DNA from: Acholoe squamosa
Lineage: Eukaryota > Annelida > Polychaeta > Phyllodocida > Polynoidae
NCBI GenBank assembly: GCA_949317995.1
Contig: OX439040.1
Location: 55,090,089 to 55,154,088, forward strand
Length of the DNA stretch: 64,000 nt
Direction of reading: 5' to 3'
Shown: in pieces, positions 44,047-55,700 of the stretch
Layout of the letters: every line of letters starts with the position of its first letter
Position numbering within the stretch: the first letter of the stretch is position 1
Notes under the pieces: model-generated
The model's database searches: none
The model's input: the letters and a program-made list of their open reading frames with translations, nothing else
Told to the model about the DNA's origin: nothing
Translations under genes and position numbers: made by a program

Positions 44047-47030
44047 TTAAGGCCGGCGCAAACAGTGAAACGCAACACAGACGGGACGCAGATGGGACGC
44101 AGACAAGATTTTAGTGAGATTAGGGTGATAGCAATGATTGTACAGTATAGGATAGGTCAGTCCATACAGTCCTATAGTGAAGGCCAACCCCCCTCTACCC
44201 CCCCCCCATGAAACTAGGTGACCTGGTGTGTTCAGTATTGGGCCCTATATAGGATAAGGGGGTTTATGGAGCTATCATGTATCTTCCTGAAAGGGATACC
44301 AAATGAAATGAAGAGACCATCTAAGCCAAAAAGTCCTGCTGAATCCAAAAATGTTGGTCTTTCTTATCAAAATTTGACCAAAAGTACCTGAAAATGGTGT
44401 TTGATGAGCGCTGTTTGTCTGCTATATAAGCCTTTATTGTTTAACGGTACATTCCTTACCATGTCTACTATTTCAATTTTACCTATCCCTGATAATGCCT
44501 ATCATGTAGCCTACCTATCCCTCATTGTGCATACCCCCCAACTCTGCACATCCCTCATATTTGACTTGCATATCTGTCCCTAGGATGCATGTTTTTTTTC
44601 ACGTTTGCTCATCTTACAAGGTACTCTGTGCCTATTCCTTAAATTGCTAATTGCTCATACTGCCTATCCCTCTTGCTACCCATCCTTACCTATCCCCCAT
44701 GCACTCTATACAGCTCTCTTACCCATCTCACCTCTCTTACCTACCTATGTCACAACCAACCTTCATTATGATGACCATTTCTTAGTCACCCTATCACCTA
44801 ACATACTGGTTACAGTCCACCTTATTCATACATCTACCTATCATTTATGCTGCATATCTTTCAGTTTACCTATATAATGATATGAATGGAGGATAGGCAT
44901 AATGGGGGATAGGTATATTTCACAAGGCATAGACCTGGAGACAGGTGGAAGAAATTGAACACAAGCTGAGATATGTATAGAGAGAGCGAGTTAGATTGAC
45001 TGAGCTGACATGGTAAGAAAACCATATAGAGAGCATGAGGGATAGGTATTCAAAAGGATTGGTAGCAAGGGGGATAGGTAGCATGTGCAATATCTAGTTT
45101 GAGGGATAGGCACAGAGAGTACCTTGTAAGATGAGCAAATGTAAAACAAGAAAACATGGGTGGTAGCGACAGATGGGCAAGTCAAATATGAGGGATATGC
45201 AGAGTTGGGGGATAGGTATAATGAAGGATAGGTAGGCTTTATGATAGGCATTGTTAAGGATGGGTAGGATCAAAATGATAGATATGATAAGCAATGTAAC
45301 TGTTAACCATTAGGGCCTAAATAAACAGATGAACAATACAGTTTAGACATGGTGGTCTTAGGGATAGTCACATGAGGGATAGGTAAAATGAATGATAGGA
45401 AGACTGAGGATAGGTATACTATGGGAAACTTGGACCAGAGAAGATTAGCTAAAGTAAGGGGTAAGGCTTAGTATCTAGGTCTTTTGGGAGATAGCCTTAC
45501 TTCAAGATGCTTTAGATTTAAGAGATAGGCAGTATGAGTGATAGGTAGACTAAGGGATAGGCAGTATGTGAGATAGGCAGAGTAATCCACAGTTAGAATA
45601 CTTGTCAAATTGGGAGATAGGCAGACATTTGGAAATGTGCATTGAGGTACTAACTCTGGTTTACGTGTGTCTATAAAGACTTCTCATTATTTTGAATATT
45701 ATTTTTGTACATCTTTAAAATATTTTCTTCATCAAACCTCATTTTCGGGTACTTTTAGTCAATTTCTGAGAATCATGATATAAAATTTGGATTCTTCAGG
45801 ATTTTCTGGTCCAGGTGGTTTCTTCTTCCGCTTTAGTATCACCCTGATAAAGGAATACCACAGCTCCATAAACTACCTAATCCTCTACAGAAATCAACAA
45901 TGAAGACACAGGGGCACCTAGTTTCATGGGGGGGGGTAGAGGGGGGTGGCCTGTCACACTCTACCCATAGACTATGCTCTCAGTGACCTCTCCTATAGTA
46001 TAAGCTTCTTGGTGATAGTCCGGGTCCAGTCCCAGGGATAATGCTAGCCTTTCGCCAAATCGCCAATATCGAATCAAACCCCAATCTGGCTAAGGCTATC
46101 ACTTCAGAATTCGCCAAATCGGCTAATCGTGGTCTGGGCTTTCTAACAGCGAAAGGATTTTTCAAATATTCCTATTAGAACCAAAGTTATGAAGTGATTC
46201 TCAAGACCCACCAGAATGCATAATTGTGACATGTACTTGGAAAGGGGGTCTTATTGCCCCCTGCACTAAGATCCCTTTTCGCAGATCGTGTCACAATTTG
46301 ACTTTGGAATTTTCAAAATTTTCTCAGGGAATTGGCCCCAAGTGCTTTGGAGTTTGCAAGGGCGTAGGGGAGGGGGATATGTCATGTCTCTGTATGCCTT
46401 CACTCCTCCCTTAAATCCTCCCTGTCATTCCCTGATTCCATTTCCTCCCACTCCTCCTTTCCTTTCTGCAGAGGGATTCCTAAATCTTGTATTCAATAAT
46501 GAAGAAATTGATTATTCTAGGATGAAGGTGATTTAAAAATAAGGCCTCTACTCAAATTTCCATTTCAGAGAGCCTGCTTCTTTTTCTTTTTCCTTTTTGT
46601 AAAGTTATACTAATCATTCAGCCCGGAATATTGTATTGTATGTAACTCGATTTTTATATGCCAAAAAGGTTTGGCTAATCGATACATAATTTGGCTAATC
46701 AAAATATCAACAAAATTGCCAAATTGGCTATTAAATAGAATTGAAGCCCTAGCATTATCCCAGAGTCCGTATCCCCATCTCCTACAAATCATTGAAAACC
46801 TTATCTCACTTTGTGTAGTCTAATGTGGGTCCGTCCATGCTGCGTCCATGCTGAGTCTGGAAATATCTAACAATGTTTGATATTGCAGATTTTGCCCAGA
46901 TTCTGAGTCTGCCCTGAATCTGCATCCTGTCTGAGTCCTGGTTTCCCGCAAACAGCACGGACTGGACTGGATTCCCGTCCAGTCTGCGTCCGGTCTGTGT
47001 CCAGTCTGTGCTGTTTGCACCGGGCTTTAA
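44047..47030. mobile_element. TTAA-flanked TIR element carrying foldback copy B
   Basis: TTAA at 44047 and at 47027 flank the inverted ends GGCCGGCGCAAACAG and CTGTTTGCACCGGGCT. The TTAA target suggests a piggyBac- or Kolobok-like mover. Foldback copy B is inserted inside. Both sub-terminal regions contain GACGCAGA or TGCGTCC words. No transposase was recognised. Confidence 0.7.
44132..46010 (-). mobile_element. Foldback transposon, copy B (1,879 bp)
   Basis: It is the same element as 40,599-42,880 in opposite orientation, very similar in the 44.9-46.0 kb arm. It lacks about 400 bp of the other arm. The 8-bp direct repeat GGTGATAG (44124-44131 and 46011-46018) is an exact target duplication, so this is an independent insertion. 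Confidence 0.9.
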
Positions 47031-47064
47031 ACTTGTTCCTCTAGCAATATTTACAGATTATCTA

Positions 47065-47248
47065 CAGGGGCGGATCCAGGGGGGGCTAGGGGGCACGTGC
47101 CCCCTCCTAGACCCCTTGAAATTGGGCCAGGCTATGACTCTTAACTATAGGAAACATGGCCCGAAACCCCGCTTGTGCCCACCCCTAGACCAAATTTTCT
47201 TGGCTGTGCGCCCCCCCCCCTAGACCACCCGTTCCAGATCCGCCCCTG
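47065..47248. mobile_element. hAT-like MITE (CAGGGGCGGATCCAG ends), 184 bp
   Basis: It starts CAGGGGCGGATCCAGG and ends CCAGATCCGCCCCTG, inverted. This end sequence is typical of hAT non-autonomous elements in many metazoans. Confidence 0.75.
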
Positions 47249-47557
47249 ATCTATCAGGGGCCAAGCCTTAGCATGAAATGGTCTGCTGACATTATACTTC
47301 CTGTTATGGTAGTCACACCTGAGCATGAATCAATGACAGTTTATACTTCCTTTGGGAGAGCCCACGTTTTTCGGTTGCTTGGCGGGAGGGAGGGACCAAG
47401 GGATCGAGGATCGACAGTCTTTTTTTTTTTTTTTGCCCCCCTCCCCAATCCCGCGAGGCACCCGAAAATGTTAACATCTCTCTTTGTAATGTGTTGGCTT
47501 TTTGGCTAAAAGAGGCTAAATTTTTAAACCCTCCCCCAAGAGATTAAAAGTTTATGC

Positions 47558-48476
47558 CTACACAGAACAAAAAATCCATGTTAGTCGGTCTAACTTAACT
47601 TAGTCGAAAAGGCCAAATAATCTTAGATCCCTTAGTCACTTTGACTAAGGTATAGTGGCATAGTGTTGCCTTTACACACCAGGTGGCAGTGTGGTTTGAA
47701 ACAGGATTTTTCTGGTGGCTTCGTACCATCAATTGTTTGATAGATGTCAAAATGATGGTAATTTTCAGGCACTGTATACATTTGAGGCTTCTGCAATTCA
47801 ATATAACATCAAGCTTGACAAAATATATCAAATAGGTTGATGATTTGTCAAATAAACTAGGTAGACAGGTAGTTACACCTTTTCTGTGGGAGTCTAGATA
47901 AGTAAAATATCCACCGCTATACTTGCTTCTTTGTGGGAAACCCAGAGTAAGTTGACTCAGGGTTTCTAATGGAAATGATGTGAGGCATTTCACATGCTTC
48001 CTAAATGGTGTTACAATGTTTTGTGGGATGTGGGTTTTATATTGGCCACTAGCTGGTCTGAAGCTGGTTCCTGCGGCCCACACTGATAAGGTGGGACCAG
48101 CATGTCCCTGGAAGTGGGTGTTAACTAGGGACAAGGTACCCATCATGGTATGTCTTATCAGTGGGTTTTAGCTCAACCAGCGAAATTCAAGATGGTGGCT
48201 CCACTAGGCCTCCATACTGAGTCCTATAGAGCTTACACTCACCACTTGATTAAAACCAAAAGTATTAGATTGCATGCTTAGTCAAAACCACCAAGGAATC
48301 TTAGTCACAATCAGGCAAGCCAAGGCAAGTTGGGCACTTTGACTAATGGTTACTCATATTTGACTAAGAAAAACTTGGACACTTAGGCACATGCTTTTGA
48401 CTAGGTATTATTAGAAAGTTAGCCTTTTTGACTAACATCTGACTAAGATTTTGAACATTATCTTTTTTCTGTGTAG
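47558..48476. mobile_element. TIR element with CTACACAGAA ends, 0.9 kb
   Basis: The left end CTACACAGAACAAAAAATC is mirrored by the right end GATTTTGAACATTATCTTTT then TTCTGTGTAG. TTAGTC/GACTAA words are scattered through both ends. It includes dispersed repeat copy 2 and a 183-residue minus-strand frame with no family match. Confidence 0.6.
48035..48225 (-). repeat. Dispersed repeat, GGGACCAGCATGTCCCTGG family, copy 2
   Basis: It matches 43,640-43,830 over about 180 bp with scattered differences. Confidence 0.7.
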
Positions 48477-48687
48477 CCTATCCCCTCTTCAGTACAGATC
48501 AAAGCAGTCAGTCGTTTCTGAAACCTCCCCAGCCGGGAGGGTGATGTGGGCATGGGCAGTGGGGCTCTAAACATATGGGTCATAGAAAATAAGAGAGAAA
48601 TTTCTCAAAATCACAAAATCATTGAAAGATTAGATGGAAAATGAACAGAAAAATCGAAAATAAATCAGGAATTTTTAAATCTTAGGA

Positions 48688-48981
48688 TACCGTAATCTCC
48701 CGCGTATAAGGCGCGTCTTATACGGGGGGTTTTAGTTCTCATTGGATCCACAAGGGGGACACCAAGACCTTTCTTTTGATATGTTACACTCCCATATAAG
48801 CTCATTTGCTGCATTTGGGGTCCAGGAGGGTCACGGGGGTCCAAAGAGCACATAGCTTTTTGAATTTTGAAAATCCATTCATTAGAACAAAAGTTATGAA
48901 TTTTTTATTTTTTTGACCATATTCTAAACTCTGGGTGCGCCTTATACGCGGGATGCGCCTTATACGCGGGAGATTACGGTA
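48688..48981. mobile_element. TIR element, TACCGTAATCTCCCGCGTATAAG family, copy 3
   Basis: The inverted ends TACCGTAATCTCCCGCGTAT and ATACGCGGGAGATTACGGTA are near perfect. The interior is close to the 37.6-kb copy in reverse orientation. Confidence 0.85.
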
Positions 48982-49404
48982 TGTAGAAAAATTACCGCCA
49001 ATTGAGTAAAAGAAATAACTCCTTTATGAAAAATAGAGAGATTTGTAAACCAGGGGTCAAAAGTAGGAGGCCTAAATTGAACCCTATAATCTTATCTCTT
49101 ATCCCTGATCTTCTCAAAACTTCCCCCAACTGACCACTGACTGAAAAGTTTTTACAGCCCACCTTAACCCCCTCCCCCTCCGCTGTTAGGCTACTCCCTG
49201 CATGTTGACCTGGGAATTTTTGAAACACCTTGGAAACTAGTGTCATCACCAGCGTCAATTTCTAAAACCCCTGCATCACTCCCACTTTTTACCCATGCAT
49301 AAGCACACAAATGTATCGTATTGGCCTGTATAAGCACCCAGGCGCTAATTAATTTTCACATTATACCCATGGCACTTATTCAAGTCTAGAGTCTAGACCA
49401 AGTA
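48982..49404. other. Intergenic, no recognised feature
   Basis: No exon or repeat terminus was recognised here. Confidence 0.5.
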
Positions 49405-49676
49405 CTAAGGGAATTTATCAACATGGGGGGGGGGGCGTAAATATTTCAGACCCCTCCTGAGGGGGGGGGGCTAAAAAAATTCACCCTCTTTCTAGCATAA
49501 AAAAGCCTGCACGCTACTAAAGATCAAAGAGGGGCGCAAAAATTCTGTGCCTCCGCCGCAGTGGGGCGCAAATAATTTTGACTGCCATCGAGGGGGGGGG
49601 GGTAAAAGGTTTCTGTGCGTGTGCGCAAAAACCCACCACCCACCGCCCCTGTTGATAAATAATGACCACTCCCTTA
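49405..49676. mobile_element. MITE, CTAAGGGAGTGGTCATTATTTATCAACAG subfamily
   Basis: The right end GTTGATAAATAATGACCACT CCCTTA and a shortened left end CTAAGGGAATTTATCAACA enclose C/G-rich blocks. It shares the ATTTATCAACA variant with the half copy at 52,372. Confidence 0.75.
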
Positions 49677-49856
49677 AATTATAGTGTATTTCAATATTTC
49701 TCCTGTACCTCTGGTGCTTATTCAAAACCGGCGTTTATTCAAGACCGGGTTCAAGACCCAGCATTTATACAGGCCAATACGGTATATGGCATGCGACGTA
49801 GGCATACCGTAGGCCTACATTAAAAAATGGCAATAATGTATAAATGGTCAACTGAC

Positions 49857-49942
49857 CTCTGAAGTCTGAGTGTTGGCCCTGGAGAAGACTCCGAGTCCAA
49901 CGTGTTCTGGGTCTGTCACTGTCAGCGACAGACTTCGACAAC
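49857..49942 (-). other. Candidate spliced exon (minus strand), 86 nt
   Basis: Acceptor CTTTTGTAG and donor GAG|GTCAGT bound it. The composition is exon-like and one frame reads DPEHVGLGVFSRANTQTSE, but that phase does not fit the neighbouring exon at 50,153-50,260. It could be a 5' untranslated exon of selenoprotein U, which begins about 10 kb downstream on the same strand, or belong to an unidentified gene. Confidence 0.4.
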
Positions 49943-50152
49943 CTACAAAAGTTGCATCAGACTACTAGCAGAAGCAGAAGTTCTGCCGACTCACTGCCTG
50001 GGGACAAATGGGTGAATGCACCGACCCACCGGTAGGGCATTTCGGGATCACACAGAAGTATCAGAGTCCATAAGCCGGTGCACGAAGTCAACAAACACAG
50101 CCTCTTGGAGCGTGACCATACAAGCACGTGACAGACGTTATTCAACTCTCAC

Positions 50153-50260
50153 CTTCAAGGCTTGACTGATCGTACACAGATCTGCCTGTACAGCCTGACT
50201 AGCACCCTGGTCCGTATTATTGACAGGTGATACGGGGGATACTAGGCTTACTCCTTGTAT
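50153..50260 (-). other. Candidate spliced exon (minus strand), 108 nt
   Basis: 36 codons are open in one frame only (IQGVSLVSPVSPV ... CTISQALK), with donor AAG|GTGAGAG and acceptor CCTGCAG. In the sequence before the adjacent insertion the acceptor would have read TCTCCTGCAG, with a pyrimidine tract now found at 52,095-52,110. No family is recognised. It may be an upstream exon of selenoprotein U or of another gene. Confidence 0.5.
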
Positions 50261-50264
50261 CTGC

Positions 50265-50725
50265 AGGTTACGTGGAACTAATTCCATTTCCTCTATGTTT
50301 CTATATAGCATAACACACAAAAACAGCCCCCCGTAATGTTCGTTGGTAATATTTTCGACCGTAGCAAGATTAAACCATCTCTCACACACAATGTGTTAGA
50401 ATATAGGATAGGCTTAACCCTGAAAATCTTAACTAAGGGAGCGATACGTACAGCAAGTGCCATTCTACCCTATTTTGGGCCTCAAAACCTCCATTGGCCA
50501 GATGAACATTTGCAGACCTGATAAAATCCCCAAACATTGGCAAAATATAAAAACTCATCTACTGTTCCATTTAGGAACTATTTGGGGTCACTTGTGATTT
50601 TTTTCGTAATTTTACCAATATTTCTTGCATATGATTTCTAAGCCAATCAGCACCCAGATCACCTTCAGTGCAGGCCTGAATACCATATGACTCACGAGAG
50701 GGCAGCATTTACGTCCATGTAACCT
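50265..50725. repeat. Left 461-bp terminal repeat
   Basis: Identical to 51,636-52,096, offset 1,371 bp. It contains a 61-codon open frame duplicated in both copies, with no recognised product. Confidence 0.9.
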
Positions 50726-52094
50726 TAATTAGGGGTAGGGTCTTCAGATAAAACTAAAATGTTTTTCCTATCAAACCTTAGGGTCTGTCCTATAAAATCC
50801 TAAAGTTTGGTGGCAACAGCCTTTCTCAATGTTATGATATGAGGGGATTGATGTGTGCAATTCACACTGAAATTCCTACCAGTTTTCAATGTGATTTCCG
50901 AGCAGCGACTTTTATCATCAAAGATCTATGCAATGCACAAGCAGCAGTTCTAGAGCTGTCAAATTGCATATTTGCATTGAATTCAGTCACCTGATGATGA
51001 AGGGGGCATTGATTTTGCAAAATATTGTTAGGATTTTGCCAGAAAAACTCACAAAATCATGAAAAACATGATAAAACCGGTGAAAAATGATTAATATTAG
51101 GCCTATAATTAATCCCACTTTTTACAGATCATATCTTACCAGGGGATCATCTTTTAAGGCATGCCTTTTCTGTTACATGCATCAAGAATACCTGTTATCA
51201 ATATTGTACTAATATTTGCACTGGGGGATAAATTACTACTGGTTAATTAGATAATTGCGCTCTCACTGAAAATTTGACGAAACACCGCAAACCCGACCAA
51301 ACTTCCAATGGACCCTATGGTAGGCCCTACATGGATATCTGTGTATCAATAACCCTAGGAAGATTAAAATGAGGCTAAAATGTCATTTTCTGCTGAGAAT
51401 TTCACCCTGTAGGTGGTTTATGTCCAGAAAAAGTTATGTTTTGGGAGATTCATAGAAACTGCAATATTTAGTGAATTACCCTACCTCCGCAAGCAAGGTT
51501 TTCCTATTTTTTTTATTTACACACCATTTCTGTGACTAATTTGGCCAGATTCCTGTAAAACCATCCTTGCTGTAACAGAAAAATGACATTAAGAGGGCAT
51601 TTGAAATAGGCAGGTCAAATATCCAATCATCCTAAAGGTTACGTGGAACTAATTCCATTTCCTCTATGTTTCTATATAGCATAACACACAAAAACAGCCC
51701 CCCGTAATGTTCGTTGGTAATATTTTCGACCGTAGCAAGATTAAACCATCTCTCACACACAATGTGTTAGAATATAGGATAGGCTTAACCCTGAAAATCT
51801 TAACTAAGGGAGCGATACGTACAGCAAGTGCCATTCTACCCTATTTTGGGCCTCAAAACCTCCATTGGCCAGATGAACATTTGCAGACCTGATAAAATCC
51901 CCAAACATTGGCAAAATATAAAAACTCATCTACTGTTCCATTTAGGAACTATTTGGGGTCACTTGTGATTTTTTTCGTAATTTTACCAATATTTCTTGCA
52001 TATGATTTCTAAGCCAATCAGCACCCAGATCACCTTCAGTGCAGGCCTGAATACCATATGACTCACGAGAGGGCAGCATTTACGTCCATGTAAC
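50268..52094. mobile_element. Element with identical 461-bp direct terminal repeats (LTR-like, non-coding)
   Basis: The segments 50,265-50,725 and 51,636-52,096 are identical by eye and in direct orientation, each bounded by AGGTTACGTGGA and TCCATGTAACCT. The 7-bp repeat CTGCAGG flanks the whole (50261-50267 and 52095-52101). The inner ~910 bp has no coding frame. The family is uncertain: LTR-like direct repeats point to a small non-autonomous LTR element, but the ends are not TG...CA. Identical repeats mean a recent insertion. Confidence 0.7.
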
Positions 52095-52096
52095 CT
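51636..52096. repeat. Right 461-bp terminal repeat
   Basis: Second identical copy. Its right edge meets CTGCAGG, the duplicated splice-acceptor sequence. Confidence 0.9.
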
Positions 52097-52371
52097 GCAG
52101 GAGACTGTGTAGTAGTACGCCTGCTGAACACCAGGGCGGAATGGGCTGGGACGCAGGGTTGTCTGGACGCCCGGGCTACTAGGCCCGGGGTCGTTTTCTT
52201 AATAAATATGGCCATAAATTTGACATGTAGTAGTTTCGTTAAGGGGTCATATGGGATAAGGATTTAAATGACATATAACATGAGTATTTCTGTGTATGCA
52301 CACAGTTTCAAAGGAAGTGTGCCTTTTTTGGGGCACGAGCCGTCTAGGACCTTTGATAAGGGTACATTAGA

Positions 52372-52508
52372 CTAAGGGGGAGTGGTCATTATTTATCAAC
52401 AGGGAGGGGGGTGGTGGGTTTTCGCGCGGACGCGCAGAAATTTTTTACGCCCCCCCTCAACGGCAGTCAAAATTTTTTGCCCCCCCCCCTGCGCTGGAGG
52501 CAGAGGCC
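52372..52508 (+). mobile_element. Half MITE, GGGAGTGGTCATTATTTATCAACAG subfamily
   Basis: One terminus and about 130 bp of body match the right half of 49,405-49,676 inverted. The rest is absent, just left of the LTR element. Confidence 0.7.
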
Positions 52509-52532
52509 ATGTAGGCCTCCGAACCTAACACG

Positions 52533-52691
52533 TGTAGATATCATGTTATCCTAATCATATACTCACAAGGGTAACCGGAAGGTGTAAACAAAATAAAACT
52601 GTTGGCATACACTCGGAATACTGTCTTTGTCTTTCCTTTCGAATTACAAGACTCAAACCCCTCGATCTGGTTAGAAAGACCAACCATTACA
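52533..52691 (+). repeat. 5' LTR, short (about 159 bp)
   Basis: It starts TGTAGATATC and ends CCATTACA, with AATAAA inside near 52,590. The right border is set by the primer site one base downstream; the left border is inferred from the TG and needs the 3' LTR for confirmation. Confidence 0.6.
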
Positions 52692-52692
52692 T

Positions 52693-52704
52693 TGGTGCCG
52701 TGAC
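52693..52704 (+). other. Primer-binding site, tRNA-His type
   Basis: TGGTGCCGTGAC is complementary to the 3' end of metazoan tRNA-His (GTCACGGCA plus CCA). Confidence 0.6.
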
Positions 52705-52789
52705 CAGTTTATTCTGGCGTGTATAGCCCGGACTACAACGTCCGAACGGAATATACATGGGTTAAATGACTTAACTCAGTTTAACCCTG

Positions 52790-55700
52790 ATGGACAGGTA
52801 TCTGTCCAAGACAATGGGAATAGTACCCTGGATAGAGGCCCATTCGAACCCCCAGGATGACGGATATTCAGCCTGGCGACAATCCGATCCTCATTATCAG
52901 ATAGAAAGTGAGGAGAATATACCAGACTCTGTTAGAAGGGAACAATCTATACAGAGGCAGATAGAAAATAACTCTCTCGCTGGAGAGTTATGCAATTCAA
53001 TGTTCGAGGCTGGTGAAAGCACCAACCCGGAACATCAAGCTCCAATGCCTACAAAGAGAGTAACATTTGGTGAACTACCATATGTGACCCATCCTTACAA
53101 AGCGGTTCTGAAGTCGCACATACAAAATGTTAAGTTATTAGCATATTCATTTACAGCTCAACGAGAGCTTTCTTTTGGTATATAACACTTGCATATTTGA
53201 ACCAGGTGGTCCTATACATATCTTCTGCTGGTAAATTTAGTCGGATTGATTAAAAATAATGATGTTCCAAGATCAGGTTTGCCAATCTTGGATTACAGTG
53301 CCAGAGATGATGCAACATACAGCATACCCGAAGGCGAGGAATTAAAACAACCGGATGTCTTTCTGATGAATGACACTTACGTTGCTTTGAATGAAACATT
53401 AAATGTTTTAAATAAAGCAAAAGATGAAGTTGCTTCAGAAAAGGAACAACTCGAATACGACCTTCTTGAAATGAAGAAAGAATTCGATCAGAAGAAAAAA
53501 AGCTATATGACTGACCTTCAGACCGAAAGAGACAGACTGCATGAAATGCGGGAATCATTCCAACAGGAATATGATTCGAAACATAATCTTATACAAGAAT
53601 ATGTAGATACGAATGATCAGCTCTGTCGAGAAAAAGTAAATAGAGAAGCTGAAGTAATACATTATCGTACTGAGTTAGAAGACTTGAAAGAAAAATGTAA
53701 TAAGCAAGCTCAGGATAATGAATTGGTTCGGTTGGGAATAATAACATATAATCAACAACTAGAACAAGATAAGGAAGGTGTGATCCATGAAATACAGGAA
53801 TTGCAGGAAACTGCATTGGCCTTAGACAAGTATGTTGAAGCAGTACAAAAATCTGTAGCAAATATAGATCCGAGTATCGTTTTAAGCATGCTGAATAATG
53901 ATGATGGAATGCTTACAATACCATCAGATCAGATAGTCTCCACATCTACCGGTCAGCAACAGACGCAACCCACCAGATTTAACCCTTTTGTTAAAGATGG
54001 AGCGAACAAAAATGTTAGTTCTGGAGTGTATTCGAAACCGGATGGTATTGATTCCGGGGGAGTGAACTCTATTGGTTCAACAGATTCAGTCAATGCTACT
54101 AAGCCACTTGCTGATAATTTGTCTCCACCTGCGGATCCGAGGAAAGATACACACGTGGGGCGTGGACCACCTATACCCGATCTAAGTGGTAAAATGAGAC
54201 CACCGCAAGCAAATGTTCCTATATGGAACATAGTTCCACCGCCTACGCCCCAGGCAGTGGCACCGGTAAGAGCTTTGCTAACCCCGCCCTCTTATTTTTC
54301 GAATCCGGGACATAGCACCCCGGCTGGACCTAGGTATCCGGTCCAAGGTCCAGCTATTGTCCGCATGCAGACACCTAATAGGTATCCTGCACCGTCTCCA
54401 TCTGGAACAGCACCTCATCCTATACCATTGTCACAAGTAGGGATGGCAGGATCAGGAGGGAATGTGATATCACATACTTACATTCCCCAAGCAGTATCCG
54501 GTGGCCAGGGCCCACCCGGAATCGCCGGACAAAATAATATCGGAAATGGTCAAAATGGCTATCGTCCGAGACCACAGTACGGAGGTTCCGGATCGGGAAC
54601 ATGGTACTCAGGAAATGGATATAACCAAGGACAGAACCAAAATGGTTATCGTCCTAGGTATACCAGGAACCAATTGTATAACTACGGATTGGCTGGTTAT
54701 AATGGCGGATCCGAAGGATATGCAGGCGGATCTTCAGTACCAGGTGGAAATGGACCCCAGAATGGACCGCCAGGAGGATCAGGGTCCGGATCCAGAGGGG
54801 ATGATAGGAAGCCTAATCGTAGGGCCTCCATGCCTGCTGCAATGCAGGGTATCTTCGATAGGAGTCAATGCATCCAAAATTTGGGTATTGACTGCTACCG
54901 GAAAGGTGCCGACGGCATGGAAATCATGGATTGGAGCATGCGAGAGGCCGACAGGCTTCGAGGCTGTGCTAATCCAGCAAGAAGGAGTGCTAGAATACCT
55001 CCTCCTTATGATTCGAATAAACCGTGGAAGGACCGGTACCAGGCATTCGTGGATGAAGTCAACTGTAGCGGTTGGACTAAGGAAGAAGCCTTACCTTATC
55101 TCATTTGTTGGCTAAGTAAAGGCGGAAAGGTAGCTCTAAACCAATGGAGGACTGCCTATGGAATATACGGTACTTACGACCAACTGGTCGAGTGTGTCGC
55201 TTACTTATTCGGCTCTATCGTAAGAGAGGATCCCTGGGTCACTTTTAAGAAAAGGACTCAGAAACCGAAGGAATCCCATAAGGTATTTGGTTTAGAACTA
55301 CAAGATTTATTGTCTAAAGCCCGGCCGAATTGGGCACACGATGATGATTGCTATCTACAAGAATTGTTTACACAATTCTTTGGCGGATTACGAGACGATG
55401 ACCATAAGCAAGTAGTATGGGATTCGTGGAAACTTCCTTCAGTGATCTGTTTATGGCTATAGATGGCTATGACAGAAAGAAGAGATTATTGGGTTTACCC
55501 CATAGTCCCTTGCGTACATCGCCAGTACAATATTCGGAAGCACCATGTGTAACTTCCGGAGTGGGTCAGATAGCTCCTGTAGAGTTGCAGGATGTTAATT
55601 CTGATAACGAGTATGTGTCTGATGAAAATGGAGAACACATCGGCGCTGTTCAAATCGCAGGCAAGTATTACCGCCAGAAACGGTATTGTAAAATAGGTCT

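Noticed and set aside
40599-46010. A single 5.4-kb palindrome or segmental inverted duplication
   Set aside because: Each half has its own 8-bp target duplication, so they are two separate foldback insertions.
47595-48146. 183-residue minus-strand open frame
   Set aside because: It runs through a dispersed repeat shared with 43.6-43.8 kb, inside a TIR element, and has no family resemblance.
50336-50521. Duplicated 61-residue open frame (also at 51,707)
   Set aside because: The frame is duplicated only because it lies in the identical 461-bp terminal repeats; no protein family recognised.
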